Below are positions 10,080 to 19,361 of a stretch of DNA of 64,000 bases, piece by piece. Position numbers and translations under genes: made by a program. The stretch is from Flavobacterium saliperosum (GTDB lineage Bacteria; Bacteroidota; Bacteroidia; Flavobacteriales; Flavobacteriaceae): assembly GCF_900100625.1 (NCBI RefSeq), contig NZ_FMTY01000005.1:1-64000 (forward strand). The letters run 5' to 3'. Below the pieces are notes generated by a model that was given only the letters and a program-made list of their open reading frames with translations, searched no databases and was not told the origin of the DNA. Numbering within the stretch: position 1 is the first letter of the stretch; each line of letters begins with the position of its first letter.

Positions 10080-11270
10080 TTAGTTGTTGTAAGCTTTTAA
10101 GGCTTCTTTTAATATCTGAACGGATTTGATTAAATCTTCCTTTTTCAAAACGTAAGCGATTCGTACTTCGTCCAATCCAACGCCTTTGGTGGAATAGAAT
10201 CCGGCGGCCGGTGCAACCATAACCGTTTCTCCGTTAAAATCATACGACTCCAATAACCACTGTGCGAAGTCATCGGCATTTTTTACCGGAAGTTTTGCTA
10301 TGCAGTAGAAAGCGCCTTTTGGAGTAGCCACTTTTACACCTTCAATTTTATTCAACTCGGCGATTAAGGTATCGCGACGGTCTTTGTATTCGGTAATCAC
10401 ATCATCAAAATAGCTTTGAGGTGTGTCTAAAGCCGCTTCACTGGCAATTTGTGCGTAGGTTGGCGGGCTCAATCGGGCCTGTGCAAATTTCATGGCCGTT
10501 GCCATTACTTCTTTGTTCTTGGAAACTATACATCCGATACGGGCACCACACATACTGAAACGTTTGGAAACCGAATCAATCATGATAGCGTGTTCTTCCA
10601 GTCCGGGAACGTTCATCACCGAATGGTGTACAAAACCGTCATAAGCGAATTCACGGTATACTTCGTCTGCGATTAAAAACAAATCGTGTTTTTTTACCAA
10701 TTCGGCCAATTGCATGATTTCTTCCTGTGAATACAAATAACCGGTTGGATTTCCCGGATTACAGATTAGAATCGCTTTTGTTTTTGGCGTGATCAGTTTT
10801 TCGAAATCGGCAATAGGAGGTAAGGCGAATCCGGTATCGATTGTTGAAATTACCGGTACCACTTTTACTCCCGATGCAGTTGAAAAACCATTGTAGTTCG
10901 CATAGAAAGGCTCCGGAATGATGATTTCATCGTCGGCGTCCATCGTACTTCCCATGGCGAAAAGTAAGGCTTCGGATCCTCCGGTTGTGATAATGATATC
11001 CGCAGTATTTATTGGCAGTCCTTGTTTCTGATAGTAAGCCGCCAATTTGGTTCTGTAGCTTTCAAAACCTGCGGAATGGCTGTATTCCAAAACCGTAATA
11101 TCGGCATTTTTTACAGCATTTAAAGCTACTTCCGGTGTTTTGATATCGGGCTGACCGATATTCAAATGATATACTTTATGACCTTTCTTTTTTGCGATTT
11201 CTGCGTAAGGAACCAATTTACGAATTGGTGATTCAGGCATTTGTTGGCCTTTTAACGAAATTTTAGGCAT
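10080..11270 (-). CDS. PLP-dependent aminotransferase, class I/II (aspartate aminotransferase-like)
   Basis: A 396-residue cytoplasmic fold-type I aminotransferase, normal length for the class. Visible signatures are NPGNPTG (171-177), the PLP-ring aspartate in ADEVY (D202), and the Schiff-base lysine K236 in IDSVSKRFS. The N-terminal MPESPIRKLVPYA segment is typical of the AspB/aspartate-prephenate aminotransferase branch. It would transfer amino groups between an amino acid and 2-oxoglutarate; the exact amino acid cannot be read from sequence, so no gene symbol is given. It is a single-gene transcript convergent with the adhesins. Confidence 0.9.
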   Translation of the reverse strand: MPKISLKGQQMPESPIRKLVPYAEIAKKKGHKVYHLNIGQPDIKTPEVALNAVKNADITVLEYSHSAGFESYRTKLAAYYQKQGLPINTADIIITTGGSEALLFAMGSTMDADDEIIIPEPFYANYNGFSTASGVKVVPVISTIDTGFALPPIADFEKLITPKTKAILICNPGNPTGYLYSQEEIMQLAELVKKHDLFLIADEVYREFAYDGFVHHSVMNVPGLEEHAIMIDSVSKRFSMCGARIGCIVSKNKEVMATAMKFAQARLSPPTYAQIASEAALDTPQSYFDDVITEYKDRRDTLIAELNKIEGVKVATPKGAFYCIAKLPVKNADDFAQWLLESYDFNGETVMVAPAAGFYSTKGVGLDEVRIAYVLKKEDLIKSVQILKEALKAYNN

Positions 11271-11398
11271 GGTTTGTTTATTTTGAGATACAAATTTGCA
11301 ATATTTTTTAGAAACTATGTAATTCGATTTGTTATTAATTTTTTAAAGTTTTAGGAAATTAAATATTTATGTAGTAATTTTCACAAAATAACTATTTT

Positions 11399-12715
11399 AT
11401 GAGATTAATTTATTTAGTCTTTTTGCTTTTTGTCAGTCTTAACTACTATGGACAAACTGGTTTTCAATGGGAATCGGACAAAGAGAAAATTACGGTTCCT
11501 TTTACGTTTGTAGACAATCTGATTATCATTCCGGTTGAAATAAACAACACGAAATTAAACATGCTTTTGGATTCGGGTTCCGAACCCTCTCTTATTTTCA
11601 GTTTTCCTGAAAACGACACCATTCAGCTTTACAATACCAAAAAGATAAAAATTTCCGGACTGGGGAATGAAGAAATGGCAGAAGGCATTTTTTCGGATAA
11701 AAACACCGCCAATGTGAGTGGGTATGTCAATAAAGGGTTTGATTTACTGGTTATTTTGGATGAGAGTCTGAATTTTTCTTCCCGTATCGGTATCCCGGTA
11801 AACGGAATTTTAGGCTATTCATTTTTTAAGAACAACATCATCGAAATCGATTATCAGAAAAAAAAGGTAACCATTTACAAGGACAGAAAAATTCTGAATA
11901 AAAGCAGGATAAAATCGTTTACTCCTTTGCCTATAAGCGTGGTAAATGACAGGGCCTACCTGAATGTCCGTGCCAGGCTGGACGATAAGGAGCTGGATTT
12001 GAAACTGTTGGTGGATACGGGTTTGGGTGACGGTTTGTGGTTGTTTGAAAATGACAAGATTAAATCCAATTCCAATTATTTTGAAGACGTTTTGGGTGAA
12101 GGAATCGGAGGAACCGTCTTTGGGAAAAAATCACGACTGGATGAAATTGCGTTTTCCAAGTTCCGATTCAAATCGCCTTTGGTTTCCTATCCGGACACCG
12201 CTTCGTACAAGCAGTTACGGTTAATCAAAAACAGAAACGGTTCTCTGGGAGGCGCGATGCTTAAACGGTTTTCCATGATTATGGATTATAAAGGAGAACA
12301 ATTGTTTTTAAAAAAGAGTATTTTTTACGACGATCCGTTTAATTACAATATGAGCGGAATTGAAGTCCAACATGGCGGTATCGAATGGGTGAAGGAAGAG
12401 TTAGTAAGGGACTCTAAACCAGGAAATATGCTTAATGTGAATGACTTGATATTTGAGAACAGTAATCTGAAATATAAATTCACTTTAAAGCCGGTTTATG
12501 TAATTGCTTCGGTTCGTAAAAATTCGCCTGCGGAAATGGCCGGACTGTTAACCGGCGATAAGCTTTTGAGAATCGACAGGAAAAACGTCAGTAACCTTAA
12601 CAAGCAAAAAATAGATGAAATGCTTCAGGCAGAAGACGGCAAATCAATAGAAATTGAGATTGAAAGAAAAGGCGTTCGAAAGAAAATGGAATTCAAACTT
12701 AAAAAGTTATTATAA
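11399..12715 (+). CDS. Secreted retropepsin-like aspartyl protease with C-terminal PDZ domain
   Basis: 438 residues starting with a signal peptide (MRLIYLVFLLFVSL, cleavage near YGQ). There are two pepsin-type half sites: LLDSGSEP near residue 59 and LLVDTGLGDG near residue 204, the usual pair for two fused retropepsin-like lobes. A PDZ domain occupies roughly 355-438 (VRKNSPAEMAGLLTGDKLLRI). This architecture (aspartyl protease plus PDZ) is common in Bacteroidota and is predicted to act in the periplasm; substrates are unknown. The first site is DSG rather than the usual DTG. It is flanked by a convergent DUF1573 gene and shares a terminator with it. Confidence 0.85.
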   Translation: MRLIYLVFLLFVSLNYYGQTGFQWESDKEKITVPFTFVDNLIIIPVEINNTKLNMLLDSGSEPSLIFSFPENDTIQLYNTKKIKISGLGNEEMAEGIFSDKNTANVSGYVNKGFDLLVILDESLNFSSRIGIPVNGILGYSFFKNNIIEIDYQKKKVTIYKDRKILNKSRIKSFTPLPISVVNDRAYLNVRARLDDKELDLKLLVDTGLGDGLWLFENDKIKSNSNYFEDVLGEGIGGTVFGKKSRLDEIAFSKFRFKSPLVSYPDTASYKQLRLIKNRNGSLGGAMLKRFSMIMDYKGEQLFLKKSIFYDDPFNYNMSGIEVQHGGIEWVKEELVRDSKPGNMLNVNDLIFENSNLKYKFTLKPVYVIASVRKNSPAEMAGLLTGDKLLRIDRKNVSNLNKQKIDEMLQAEDGKSIEIEIERKGVRKKMEFKLKKLL

Positions 12716-12716
12716 A

Positions 12717-12745
12717 AAAAGTCCCCGCTTTCACGGGGACTTCCT
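12717..12745. terminator. Bidirectional terminator
   Basis: Perfect stem AAGTCCCCG / CGGGGACTT with loop CTTTCA, an A run on the left and T-rich sequence on the right, between two convergent genes ending at 12715 and 12763. Confidence 0.85.
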
Positions 12746-12762
12746 ATTTTATGTAAAGTTGG

Positions 12763-13197
12763 TTACGATTGCGGTCCTACTTTTTGTTTTTCAAGTACAT
12801 TTTTCTCTTCTTTCACAATTACTTCTCCTTTGATACGTAACGCTACTTTACCACCTTCATAGTTTACCGCATTCGACTCCACGGTGATTGTTTTAGAAAT
12901 TCTACCGGGATTCATGTTGTATTTCACATCAATTTTTCCTGTTTTGCCAGGCATAATCGGCTCAGTTGGTTTAGATGGAACCGTACATCCACAAGTAGAC
13001 TGTACATTGGTAATGATCAGAGGAGCATCACCCGTATTGGTGAACTCGAAAGTTCTCATTCCATTGTCCGAATCTTTAGAAACAGTTCCGTAATCAATAG
13101 TGTTGTCTTTTGCTTTGAACTCTATCTTCGGTCCTTTTTGGGCATACGATGCAACGCTAAATGCTAAAATTGCAACTAATCCTAATAATTTTTTCAT
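12763..13197 (-). CDS. DUF1573 family secreted protein
   Basis: 144 residues with a signal peptide (MKKLLGLVAILAFSVASYAQ). The single DUF1573 domain is recognisable from FEFTNTGDAPLIITNVQ followed by STCGCTVP and IMPGKTGKIDVKYN. These are Ig-like (ASPM/SPD-2/Hydin-type) folds, abundant and of unknown function in Bacteroidota; the CGC pair is a conserved part of the family. It is predicted to be periplasmic or surface exposed. Nothing in the neighbourhood indicates a role. No exact -7 element was found upstream; TAATTTTA about 35 bases before the start is a near match. Confidence 0.88.
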   Translation of the reverse strand: MKKLLGLVAILAFSVASYAQKGPKIEFKAKDNTIDYGTVSKDSDNGMRTFEFTNTGDAPLIITNVQSTCGCTVPSKPTEPIMPGKTGKIDVKYNMNPGRISKTITVESNAVNYEGGKVALRIKGEVIVKEEKNVLEKQKVGPQS

Positions 13198-13289
13198 CTT
13201 TTTAAGTTTTAATAGTTATCGTAAAATTACATTGTTTTAATAAATGAACAAATAATTTAACGCTCTTTTTTTATTTGCTCAGTTATAGC

Positions 13290-13297
13290 TATTTTTG
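13290..13297 (+). promoter_or_regulatory. Candidate valS promoter -7 element TATTTTTG
   Basis: Exact TAnnTTTG match 265 bases before valS. If used, the valS leader contains the whole repeat copy B. No nearer exact match exists; CATTTTTG at about 13480 is a one-mismatch alternative. Confidence 0.45.
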
Positions 13298-13328
13298 CAG
13301 ATATAATTACAAAAAGCATACCAAAGTT

Positions 13329-13463
13329 GTCATTGCGAGAAAACGTGGCAATCAGGAGCGAAAGTTTCGGGTTTTTCCGTAAACCATTTTCCCGCTGTAC
13401 GTTACAATCTTTCCTTTCGTTAAGAGTAACGAAAGGAAAGGATTTCCACTGCCATCGGGGCTA
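13329..13463 (-). repeat. Interspersed intergenic repeat, copy B
   Basis: Read on the minus strand it begins TAGCCCCGATGGCAGTGG, then carries a hairpin with arms TTTCCTTTCGTTA / TAACGAAAGGAAA (13411-13439), then GTACAGCGGG. The distal end has GTCATTGCGAG and GTGGCAATC words (13329-13353) that recur, inverted, in copy C. Confidence 0.7.
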
Positions 13464-13562
13464 GTAAGGAAACTATTCGCATTTTTGTAAACTTAAACTA
13501 AGAAAATCATTGCGGGACAACTCGATTGAATCCGTATAACCAAATAACCGAAATAAACGAAT

Positions 13563-16193
13563 ATGACAATTCCGGCGCAATTTGAAGCGAAAGCAGCAGA
13601 ACAAAAGTGGTACGATTACTGGATGAAGAACAACTATTTTCATTCCAAACCCGACCACAGAACCCCATACACCATAGTAATCCCGCCACCCAATGTGACC
13701 GGAGTACTGCATATGGGGCACATGCTGAACAATACGATTCAGGATGTATTAATCCGTCGTGCCCGTTTAAAAGGGTTTAATGCCTGTTGGGTTCCGGGAA
13801 CGGATCACGCCTCAATCGCAACCGAAGCGAAAGTGGTCGCCAAATTAAAAGCAGAAGGCATCAATAAAAACGATTTGTCCCGTGAAGAGTTCTTAAAACA
13901 TGCGTGGGAGTGGACCGAGAAATACGGAGGCACCATTTTGGAGCAGTTAAAGCAATTGGGTTGTTCCTGCGACTGGGACAGAACGAAATTTACCATGGAT
14001 CCGGACATGTCGGCATCCGTAATCCGTTCCTTCGTGGATTTGTACAATAAAGGATTGATTTACCGTGGGTACCGAATGGTAAACTGGGATCCGGAAGCAA
14101 AAACAACCTTGTCGGACGAAGAAGTGATTTTCGAGGAAAGACAAGGAAAATTATATTTCATCAAGTATCAAATTGAAGGAAGTCAGGAATTCTTAACAGT
14201 GGCAACGACACGTCCGGAAACGATTTTCGGGGATACTGCCATCTGTATCAATCCAAACGACGAACGTTTCGCCCATCTGAAAGGTAAAAAAGCCATTGTT
14301 CCAATTTGCGGCAGAGTAATCCCAATCATCGAAGACGAATATGTAGACGTAGAATTCGGAACCGGATGTTTGAAAGTAACACCGGCACACGATATGAATG
14401 ATAAGGAATTGGGTAACAAGCACCATCTGGAAATCATCGATATTTTCAATGAAGATGCAACGTTAAATTCTTTCGGATTGCATTATGCCGGAAAAGACCG
14501 TTTCGTGGTGCGTGAAGAAATTTCCAAAGAACTGGAAACTATCGGCGCTTTAGCTAAAACGGAAAACTATTTAAACAAAGTGGGTACTTCCGAAAGAACC
14601 AAAGCGGTAATCGAACCAAGATTATCCGATCAGTGGTTCTTAAGCATGGAAGAGTTGGTAAAACCGGCCATCAAAGCCGTTTTGGAAACCGAAGAAGTGA
14701 AATTGTATCCGTCCCGTTTCAATAATACCTACCGTCATTGGATGGAAAACATCCGCGACTGGAACATTTCCCGTCAGTTATGGTGGGGGCAACAGATTCC
14801 GGCGTATTTCTACGGCGAAGGAAAAGAGGATTTCGTGGTTGCGGAAACGCCTGCGGAAGCTTTGGAATTGGCAAAACAAAAAACAGGAAACGCTTCGTTA
14901 CAGATTTCCGATTTAAAACAAGACGCCGATGCGTTGGATACCTGGTTCTCGTCATGGTTATGGCCAATGGCTGTTTTCGGCGGCATCATGGATCCGGAGA
15001 ACGAAGATTTCAAATACTATTACCCGACGAATGATTTGGTAACCGGTCCGGATATCTTATTCTTCTGGGTAGCCCGTATGATTATCGCCGGTTACGAATA
15101 CGCCGGTGAAAAGCCATTCAATAACGTGTATCTGACCGGTTTGGTTCGTGACAAACAAGGTCGTAAAATGTCAAAATCACTTGGAAATTCTCCGGAACCG
15201 TTAGGCTTAATCGAGAAATTCGGTGCTGATGGGGTTCGTTGCGGATTACTATTAAGTGCTTCGGCAGGAAATGATATTTTATTCGATGAAGAATTGTGCA
15301 ACCAAGGTAAAGGATTCGCCAATAAAATCTGGAATGCGTTCCGATTGATAAAAGGGTGGGAGGTTGCCGATATCGCGCAACCGGAATCTTCGAAAGTGGC
15401 CATCGAATGGTACGAAGCGAAATTGCAAAGAACCTTAGCGGAAATTGAAGATAACTTCGAAAAATACAGAATTTCAGATGCTTTAATGGCAACATACAAA
15501 TTGGTTTGGGACGATTTCTGTTCGTGGTTCCTGGAAATGATTAAACCGGGTTACCAACAACCGATTGACCGTGCCACTTTCGACAAGGCAATTGAAATGC
15601 TGGAAACGAATCTGAAATTGTTGCATCCTTTCATGCCGTTCTTAACGGAAGAAATCTGGCAGCACATCGCCGAAAGAACTCCGGAACAGGCTTTAATCGT
15701 AGCGGAATGGCCAAAAGCAAAATCGTATAACGAAGTCTTAATTGCCGATTTTGATTTTGCTACGGAAGTGATTTCAGGAGTGCGTACGATCAGAAAAGAC
15801 AAAAACATTCCGTTCAAGGACACTATTGAATTGAAAGTGGTGAATAACGAAAAAGCGTCTGCTTATTTTGATTCGGTAATTACCAAATTAGGAAATATCA
15901 CGTCATTGGAATACGTTTCCGAAAAAGTGGATGGTGCTTTGTCATATCGTGTGAAATCCAACGAGTACTTTATTCCGATTACCGGAAATATCGATATCGA
16001 TGCTGAAATTGCGAAGTTAACCGAAGAGTTGAATTACAACAAAGGTTTCCTGAAATCGGTTCAGGCAAAACTGTCTAACGAGAAATTCGTAGCCGGTGCA
16101 CCGGAGAAAGTAATCGAAATGGAACGCAAAAAAGAAGCCGATGCTTTGGCAAAAATCGCCACGATTGAACAGAGCTTAATGAGTTTGAAATAA
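13563..16193 (+). CDS. valS: Valine--tRNA ligase
   Basis: 876 residues, the standard bacterial ValRS length. It charges tRNA-Val with valine in the cytoplasm. Class I signatures are HMGH at 50-53 ([13 protein letters not shown], the ValRS form of HIGH) and KMSKS at 535-539. The editing (CP1) insertion with [10 protein letters not shown] and the C-terminal coiled-coil arm (about 810-876, rich in Lys/Glu) are present. It is a stand-alone gene closed by a strong terminator. Confidence 0.98.
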   Translation: MTIPAQFEAKAAEQKWYDYWMKNNYFHSKPDHRTPYTIVIPPPNVTGVLHMGHMLNNTIQDVLIRRARLKGFNACWVPGTDHASIATEAKVVAKLKAEGINKNDLSREEFLKHAWEWTEKYGGTILEQLKQLGCSCDWDRTKFTMDPDMSASVIRSFVDLYNKGLIYRGYRMVNWDPEAKTTLSDEEVIFEERQGKLYFIKYQIEGSQEFLTVATTRPETIFGDTAICINPNDERFAHLKGKKAIVPICGRVIPIIEDEYVDVEFGTGCLKVTPAHDMNDKELGNKHHLEIIDIFNEDATLNSFGLHYAGKDRFVVREEISKELETIGALAKTENYLNKVGTSERTKAVIEPRLSDQWFLSMEELVKPAIKAVLETEEVKLYPSRFNNTYRHWMENIRDWNISRQLWWGQQIPAYFYGEGKEDFVVAETPAEALELAKQKTGNASLQISDLKQDADALDTWFSSWLWPMAVFGGIMDPENEDFKYYYPTNDLVTGPDILFFWVARMIIAGYEYAGEKPFNNVYLTGLVRDKQGRKMSKSLGNSPEPLGLIEKFGADGVRCGLLLSASAGNDILFDEELCNQGKGFANKIWNAFRLIKGWEVADIAQPESSKVAIEWYEAKLQRTLAEIEDNFEKYRISDALMATYKLVWDDFCSWFLEMIKPGYQQPIDRATFDKAIEMLETNLKLLHPFMPFLTEEIWQHIAERTPEQALIVAEWPKAKSYNEVLIADFDFATEVISGVRTIRKDKNIPFKDTIELKVVNNEKASAYFDSVITKLGNITSLEYVSEKVDGALSYRVKSNEYFIPITGNIDIDAEIAKLTEELNYNKGFLKSVQAKLSNEKFVAGAPEKVIEMERKKEADALAKIATIEQSLMSLK

Positions 16194-16195
16194 AA

Positions 16196-16226
16196 AATAA
16201 AAGCCCCGAATTTCGGGGCTTTTTTA
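16196..16226. terminator. Bidirectional terminator between valS and the PepSY-like gene
   Basis: Stem AAAAGCCCCGAA / TTCGGGGCTTTT with almost no loop and T runs on both strands; the two convergent genes end at 16193 and 16248. Confidence 0.9.
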
Positions 16227-16247
16227 TTATATGAAGAAGGTTAATTG

Positions 16248-16697
16248 TTATTTTTTTTCAATAACTTTTTTCAGTGTTTTGCCTGAAGCGGTTACCGTTA
16301 CATTATAAATCTCTTTGCCTTTTTTTACTTTCACTTTATAAACGGTTCCATTATTTGAGGTTTCGGCCATATTGGCTTTCTCAACGCTAAAACCTGCAAA
16401 TTCTTTTGCGATGGTTTGACTAACTTCTTTTGGTAATTCCGCAATTTTGATTTCGGTTTCGGTTTCCATCCATTTTCCGGATTTGGTAAACTTAGCGGAA
16501 TGTTTTGTTCTGTCAATCATGAATTCGGCTTCATATTCGCTTTTGTTTTCCATTTCCCAAGTTGTTTTTGTTGCAGCCGGGAATTTGGTTTTAAAACTTA
16601 CTAAGACAGCGGTAGGAATTTTATTTTCTGTTATTTTTTGTGCGAATGCGGTGGTGTTAAGCATTGCAGTAGCTATGAATATTAGAATTGATTTCAT
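16248..16697 (-). CDS. PepSY-like secreted protein
   Basis: 149 residues with a signal peptide (MKSILIFIATAMLNTTAFAQ). The mature part has two similar beta-sheet motifs (KTTWEMENKSEYEAEF and VEKANMAETSN..VYKVKVKKGKEIYNV), the pattern of the putative beta-lactamase-inhibitor-like PepSY-like family (PF11396). Family members are periplasmic and of unknown function; an inhibitory or binding role is only suggested by the family name. It is monocistronic: a separate terminator at 16742-16774 lies upstream of it. Confidence 0.75.
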   Translation of the reverse strand: MKSILIFIATAMLNTTAFAQKITENKIPTAVLVSFKTKFPAATKTTWEMENKSEYEAEFMIDRTKHSAKFTKSGKWMETETEIKIAELPKEVSQTIAKEFAGFSVEKANMAETSNNGTVYKVKVKKGKEIYNVTVTASGKTLKKVIEKK

Positions 16698-16741
16698 GTT
16701 TTATGTTTTATAGTTAAATATAATCTTTTTAGTTTGAATAC

Positions 16742-16774
16742 AAAAAATCCGTTCTGCAAAAGCAGAACGGATTC
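16742..16774 (-). terminator. Terminator of the LUD-cdsA-psd-ACBP-sod operon
   Basis: Perfect 12-bp stem AATCCGTTCTGC / GCAGAACGGATT with loop AAAA, followed on the minus strand by a T run; 24 bases past the superoxide dismutase stop codon. Confidence 0.9.
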
Positions 16775-16797
16775 TCGTTTGATTATGATGTCAAGGA

Positions 16798-17583
16798 TTA
16801 TTGCTTCACCACGCGTTTCATGGCTTCCAGATACTTTTTCTCCACAGCGGTCCAATTTACCACATTGAAGAAAGCTGAGATGTATTCCCCTCGTTTGTTT
16901 TGGTATTTTAAATAATAGGCATGTTCCCAAACATCAAGTGCCAGGATCGGCATTCCTGAAATGGGCATGTCCGGCATTAACGGGTTGTCTTGGTTAGGCG
17001 TACTTCCAACCATCAATTTACCCGTTTTATCCACAACCAGCCAAGCCCATCCGGAGCCAAACTGTTTTCCTGCCGCGTCAACAAATTGTGCTTTAAAGGT
17101 GTCATAATTACCAAAATCACGATTGATGGCTGCTGCCAGACTGTCTTTAGGTTGACCGCCGGCTTTAGGAGCCATTACTTCCCAATATAGATTATGATTG
17201 TAATAGCCTCCGGCATTGTTACGAATCGCCATATTGTTCGGATCCGATTTTTTTAAGATGTCTTCCAGGCTCCATTGCTCCAAATCGGAACCGGCAATGG
17301 CTTTGTTTAAATTGTTACAGTAACTCAAATGATGACGCGAATAGTGAATTTCCATGGTTCGTGCATCCATATAGGGTTCTAAAGCGTTGTAGGCATAAGT
17401 TAAGCCACGCATTTTGAATTTACCTTTTTCGGCTTTCACATCGGCCGGATTTCCGTAAACCGATTGGGTTTCCTGTGCTTCCGGTTCGGGAATCTGAATC
17501 ACTTCTTCCAGATTGTTTTTTTGTCGGCACGCAATTAACGTTAAGAATGCAAAACTGAGTAAGGCGAACTTTTGAATTTTCAT
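16798..17583 (-). CDS. Superoxide dismutase (Mn/Fe family) with lipoprotein signal
   Basis: 261 residues. The C-terminal 200 are a full Mn/Fe superoxide dismutase converting superoxide to oxygen and peroxide. Metal ligands are H80 (MEIHYSRHH), H130 (GGYYNHNLYW), D217 and H221 (LDVWEHAYY). The NQDNPLM segment after GSGWAWLVV resembles Mn-type enzymes more than Fe-type, but metal choice cannot be settled by eye. The first 19 residues form a lipobox (LTLIAC, Cys19) followed by a roughly 40-residue acidic linker, so the enzyme is probably membrane-anchored outside the cytoplasm. It lies 33 bases after the ACBP gene and likely shares its transcript. Confidence 0.93.
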   Translation of the reverse strand: MKIQKFALLSFAFLTLIACRQKNNLEEVIQIPEPEAQETQSVYGNPADVKAEKGKFKMRGLTYAYNALEPYMDARTMEIHYSRHHLSYCNNLNKAIAGSDLEQWSLEDILKKSDPNNMAIRNNAGGYYNHNLYWEVMAPKAGGQPKDSLAAAINRDFGNYDTFKAQFVDAAGKQFGSGWAWLVVDKTGKLMVGSTPNQDNPLMPDMPISGMPILALDVWEHAYYLKYQNKRGEYISAFFNVVNWTAVEKKYLEAMKRVVKQ

Positions 17584-17616
17584 GGTAATTAGTTTAAAAG
17601 AAAAAACGAAACCTTT

Positions 17617-17898
17617 TTACAAATTTCGTTCTTTCATGAGTTTATTAATAATCTCGATATATTGTTTTTTTGCTTCTTCCGGTGAAATGTGATTTACCTG
17701 CATCCAGGCGTTGAGTTTAAAAGCACTTCGTAGATTTTGCGATTCCTGTCGGAAATAAAAACGATCCGAATTATTGGAAGTGGCTTGTTTGTAAAGGCCG
17801 TACAATATCAACTGCAAATCTATCGGAACGGAAGACTGCGGGATCAATTGCGCATTTTCAAACGCTTCATCAAATAAGGTGTCTAAATCTTTCTCCAT
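17617..17898 (-). CDS. Acyl-CoA-binding protein
   Basis: 93 residues, the usual size of an ACBP. The family signature is present: LYGLYKQAT, then a Lys/Trp helix (FKLNAW) and SPEEAKKQYIEIINKL. ACBPs are four-helix cytoplasmic proteins that bind long-chain acyl-CoA and hand it to lipid enzymes. It sits 3 bases downstream of the phosphatidylserine decarboxylase gene and 5' of superoxide dismutase in the same strand run, which fits a role in phospholipid synthesis. Confidence 0.9.
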   Translation of the reverse strand: MEKDLDTLFDEAFENAQLIPQSSVPIDLQLILYGLYKQATSNNSDRFYFRQESQNLRSAFKLNAWMQVNHISPEEAKKQYIEIINKLMKERNL

Positions 17899-17901
17899 TG
17901 T

Positions 17902-18561
17902 TTATTTAATGGCAATGATGGTTTTTCCGCCAACGGCTTTCTGGTTAAGTTTTACATTAACTTGGGTACCTAAAGGTAAGTATAAATCTACTCTCGAACC
18001 AAATTTAATGAAACCGGCATCCGTTCCCTGAACAACCTGCATCCCTTCTTGTGCATAGTTTACAATGCGTCGTGCCAAAGCACCGGCAATCTGGCGGTAT
18101 AAAATTTCACCGAAAACACGGTTTTCAACAACTACTGTTGTTCTTTCGTTTTCTTCGCTGGCTTTTGGATGCCATGCCACTAAATATTTTCCAGGATGGT
18201 ATTTGCTGTATTTTACCAACCCGTTTACGGCATAACGTGTAACGTGAACATTAATTGGTGACATGAAAATTGACACCATCAAACGTTTCTCTTTGAAATA
18301 TTCCGGTTCGAACACTTCTTCAATTACCACTACTTTTCCGTCCACGGGAGCAATAACATGATTGTCATTTATGGCTACTACACGTTTTGGATTTCGGAAA
18401 AACTGCAATACCATGATTAACATGAATAATGCAAAAATCTGAACTGCTTTTTTCAGCCAGAAAACCGGAATGAAAGCATCCGCTAAAAATACAACCGCTA
18501 CTACAGCAATTGTTGTTCCTAAAATAATTTTAGCTCCCTCTTTATGAAATTGTATGAACAT
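17902..18561 (-). CDS. psd: Phosphatidylserine decarboxylase family protein
   Basis: 219 residues, the short form of the proenzyme found in Bacteroidota. It makes phosphatidylethanolamine from phosphatidylserine after self-cleavage at a Gly-Ser bond; that bond is visible in FIKFGSRVDLYLP near residue 187, giving a large beta chain and a small pyruvoyl alpha chain. Hydrophobic segments at about 13-33 and 36-54 anchor it in the inner membrane. SPINVHVTR is the conserved His-containing motif. Its start overlaps the end of cdsA by 20 bases, indicating translational coupling. Confidence 0.93.
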   Translation of the reverse strand: MFIQFHKEGAKIILGTTIAVVAVVFLADAFIPVFWLKKAVQIFALFMLIMVLQFFRNPKRVVAINDNHVIAPVDGKVVVIEEVFEPEYFKEKRLMVSIFMSPINVHVTRYAVNGLVKYSKYHPGKYLVAWHPKASEENERTTVVVENRVFGEILYRQIAGALARRIVNYAQEGMQVVQGTDAGFIKFGSRVDLYLPLGTQVNVKLNQKAVGGKTIIAIK

Positions 18562-19360
18562 AGTTTAAGATTTGATAAAACAAATAAAGAAATGGTATTG
18601 CAAATATAACACTATCCAACCGATCTAGAATACCTCCATGGCCCGGCATGATTTTTCCGCTGTCTTTTACTCCTGCTGTACGTTTGAATTTCGATTCGAT
18701 TAAATCACCTATAGTCCCGAAGAACCCAACAATCAAACCGGTGCAAATCCAAACCATGGGGGAAAAGAAAGTAAAATACATGCTTAAAACGTAACTGCCA
18801 AGCATGGTGAAAATCAATCCGCCAATAAAACCCTCGATGGTTTTTTTGGGTGAAATGCGCTCGAAAAGTTTATGTTTCCCAATGGATTTTCCAACAATAT
18901 AAGCAAAGGTATCGTTCACCCAAATAAGAATAAAAATACCGATTATGATTTTCGGATTAAAATGTGGTCCGATATTCGGGATCTTCATCAATAAGACAAA
19001 TGGCAGAATGATGTAACCAAACAAGGTAACGTATTTTGAGTTGCGATCCGACTTGGGTTTCAGTTTTTCAGTGAACAGATCAACAATCAGATTGACAGAC
19101 ACAAAAAGGGCTGCCAGGTTAAGTAAAATGTCTGTTGTGAAGTTGTTTTTATTAAAAAAGACAAAAAGGATATAACTTCCCAATGCTAAGAGAACGGGAA
19201 GGTTTTGGTTTAGGTGAGTCAGTTTACAGAATTCGGATACCGTGATAAACATGAAAATGCCAAAAAGCAGCGAGAAACTGTATTCAGAATATAATGTTGC
19301 TGAAACAAGAAGTAAAATATAAAGTAAACCCGAGAGGGTTCTTGTTACACTTTCATGCAT
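18542..19360 (-). CDS. cdsA: Phosphatidate cytidylyltransferase (CDP-diglyceride synthase)
   Basis: 272 residues, an integral membrane protein with about eight hydrophobic segments. It condenses CTP and phosphatidic acid into CDP-diacylglycerol, the precursor of phosphatidylserine used by the downstream psd product. The CTP_transf_1 signature is near the C-terminus: KRTAGVKDSGKIMPGHGGIL followed by DRLDS. The gene follows the LUD-domain gene with a one-base gap and overlaps psd, making a tight operon. Confidence 0.95.
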   Translation of the reverse strand: MHESVTRTLSGLLYILLLVSATLYSEYSFSLLFGIFMFITVSEFCKLTHLNQNLPVLLALGSYILFVFFNKNNFTTDILLNLAALFVSVNLIVDLFTEKLKPKSDRNSKYVTLFGYIILPFVLLMKIPNIGPHFNPKIIIGIFILIWVNDTFAYIVGKSIGKHKLFERISPKKTIEGFIGGLIFTMLGSYVLSMYFTFFSPMVWICTGLIVGFFGTIGDLIESKFKRTAGVKDSGKIMPGHGGILDRLDSVIFAIPFLYLFYQILNYVHTIS

Positions 19361-19361
19361 A

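Larger units (their letters stand above)
13198..13562. other. Gene-free interval upstream of valS
   Basis: 365 bases between divergent genes. It holds a plus-strand -7 match (13290-13297) and copy B of the interspersed repeat (13329-13463). Short frames through the repeat have no protein character. No T-box or other aminoacyl-tRNA-synthetase leader was recognised. Confidence 0.6.

Noticed and set aside
13298..13562. T-box or other amino-acid-responsive leader for valS
   Set aside because: No specifier-loop or T-box sequence was found; the only structure is the interspersed repeat, which occurs at unrelated loci.
13473..13721. Minus-strand frames across the valS start
   Set aside because: They overlap the well-supported valS N-terminus and the repeat copy B, with no family resemblance.
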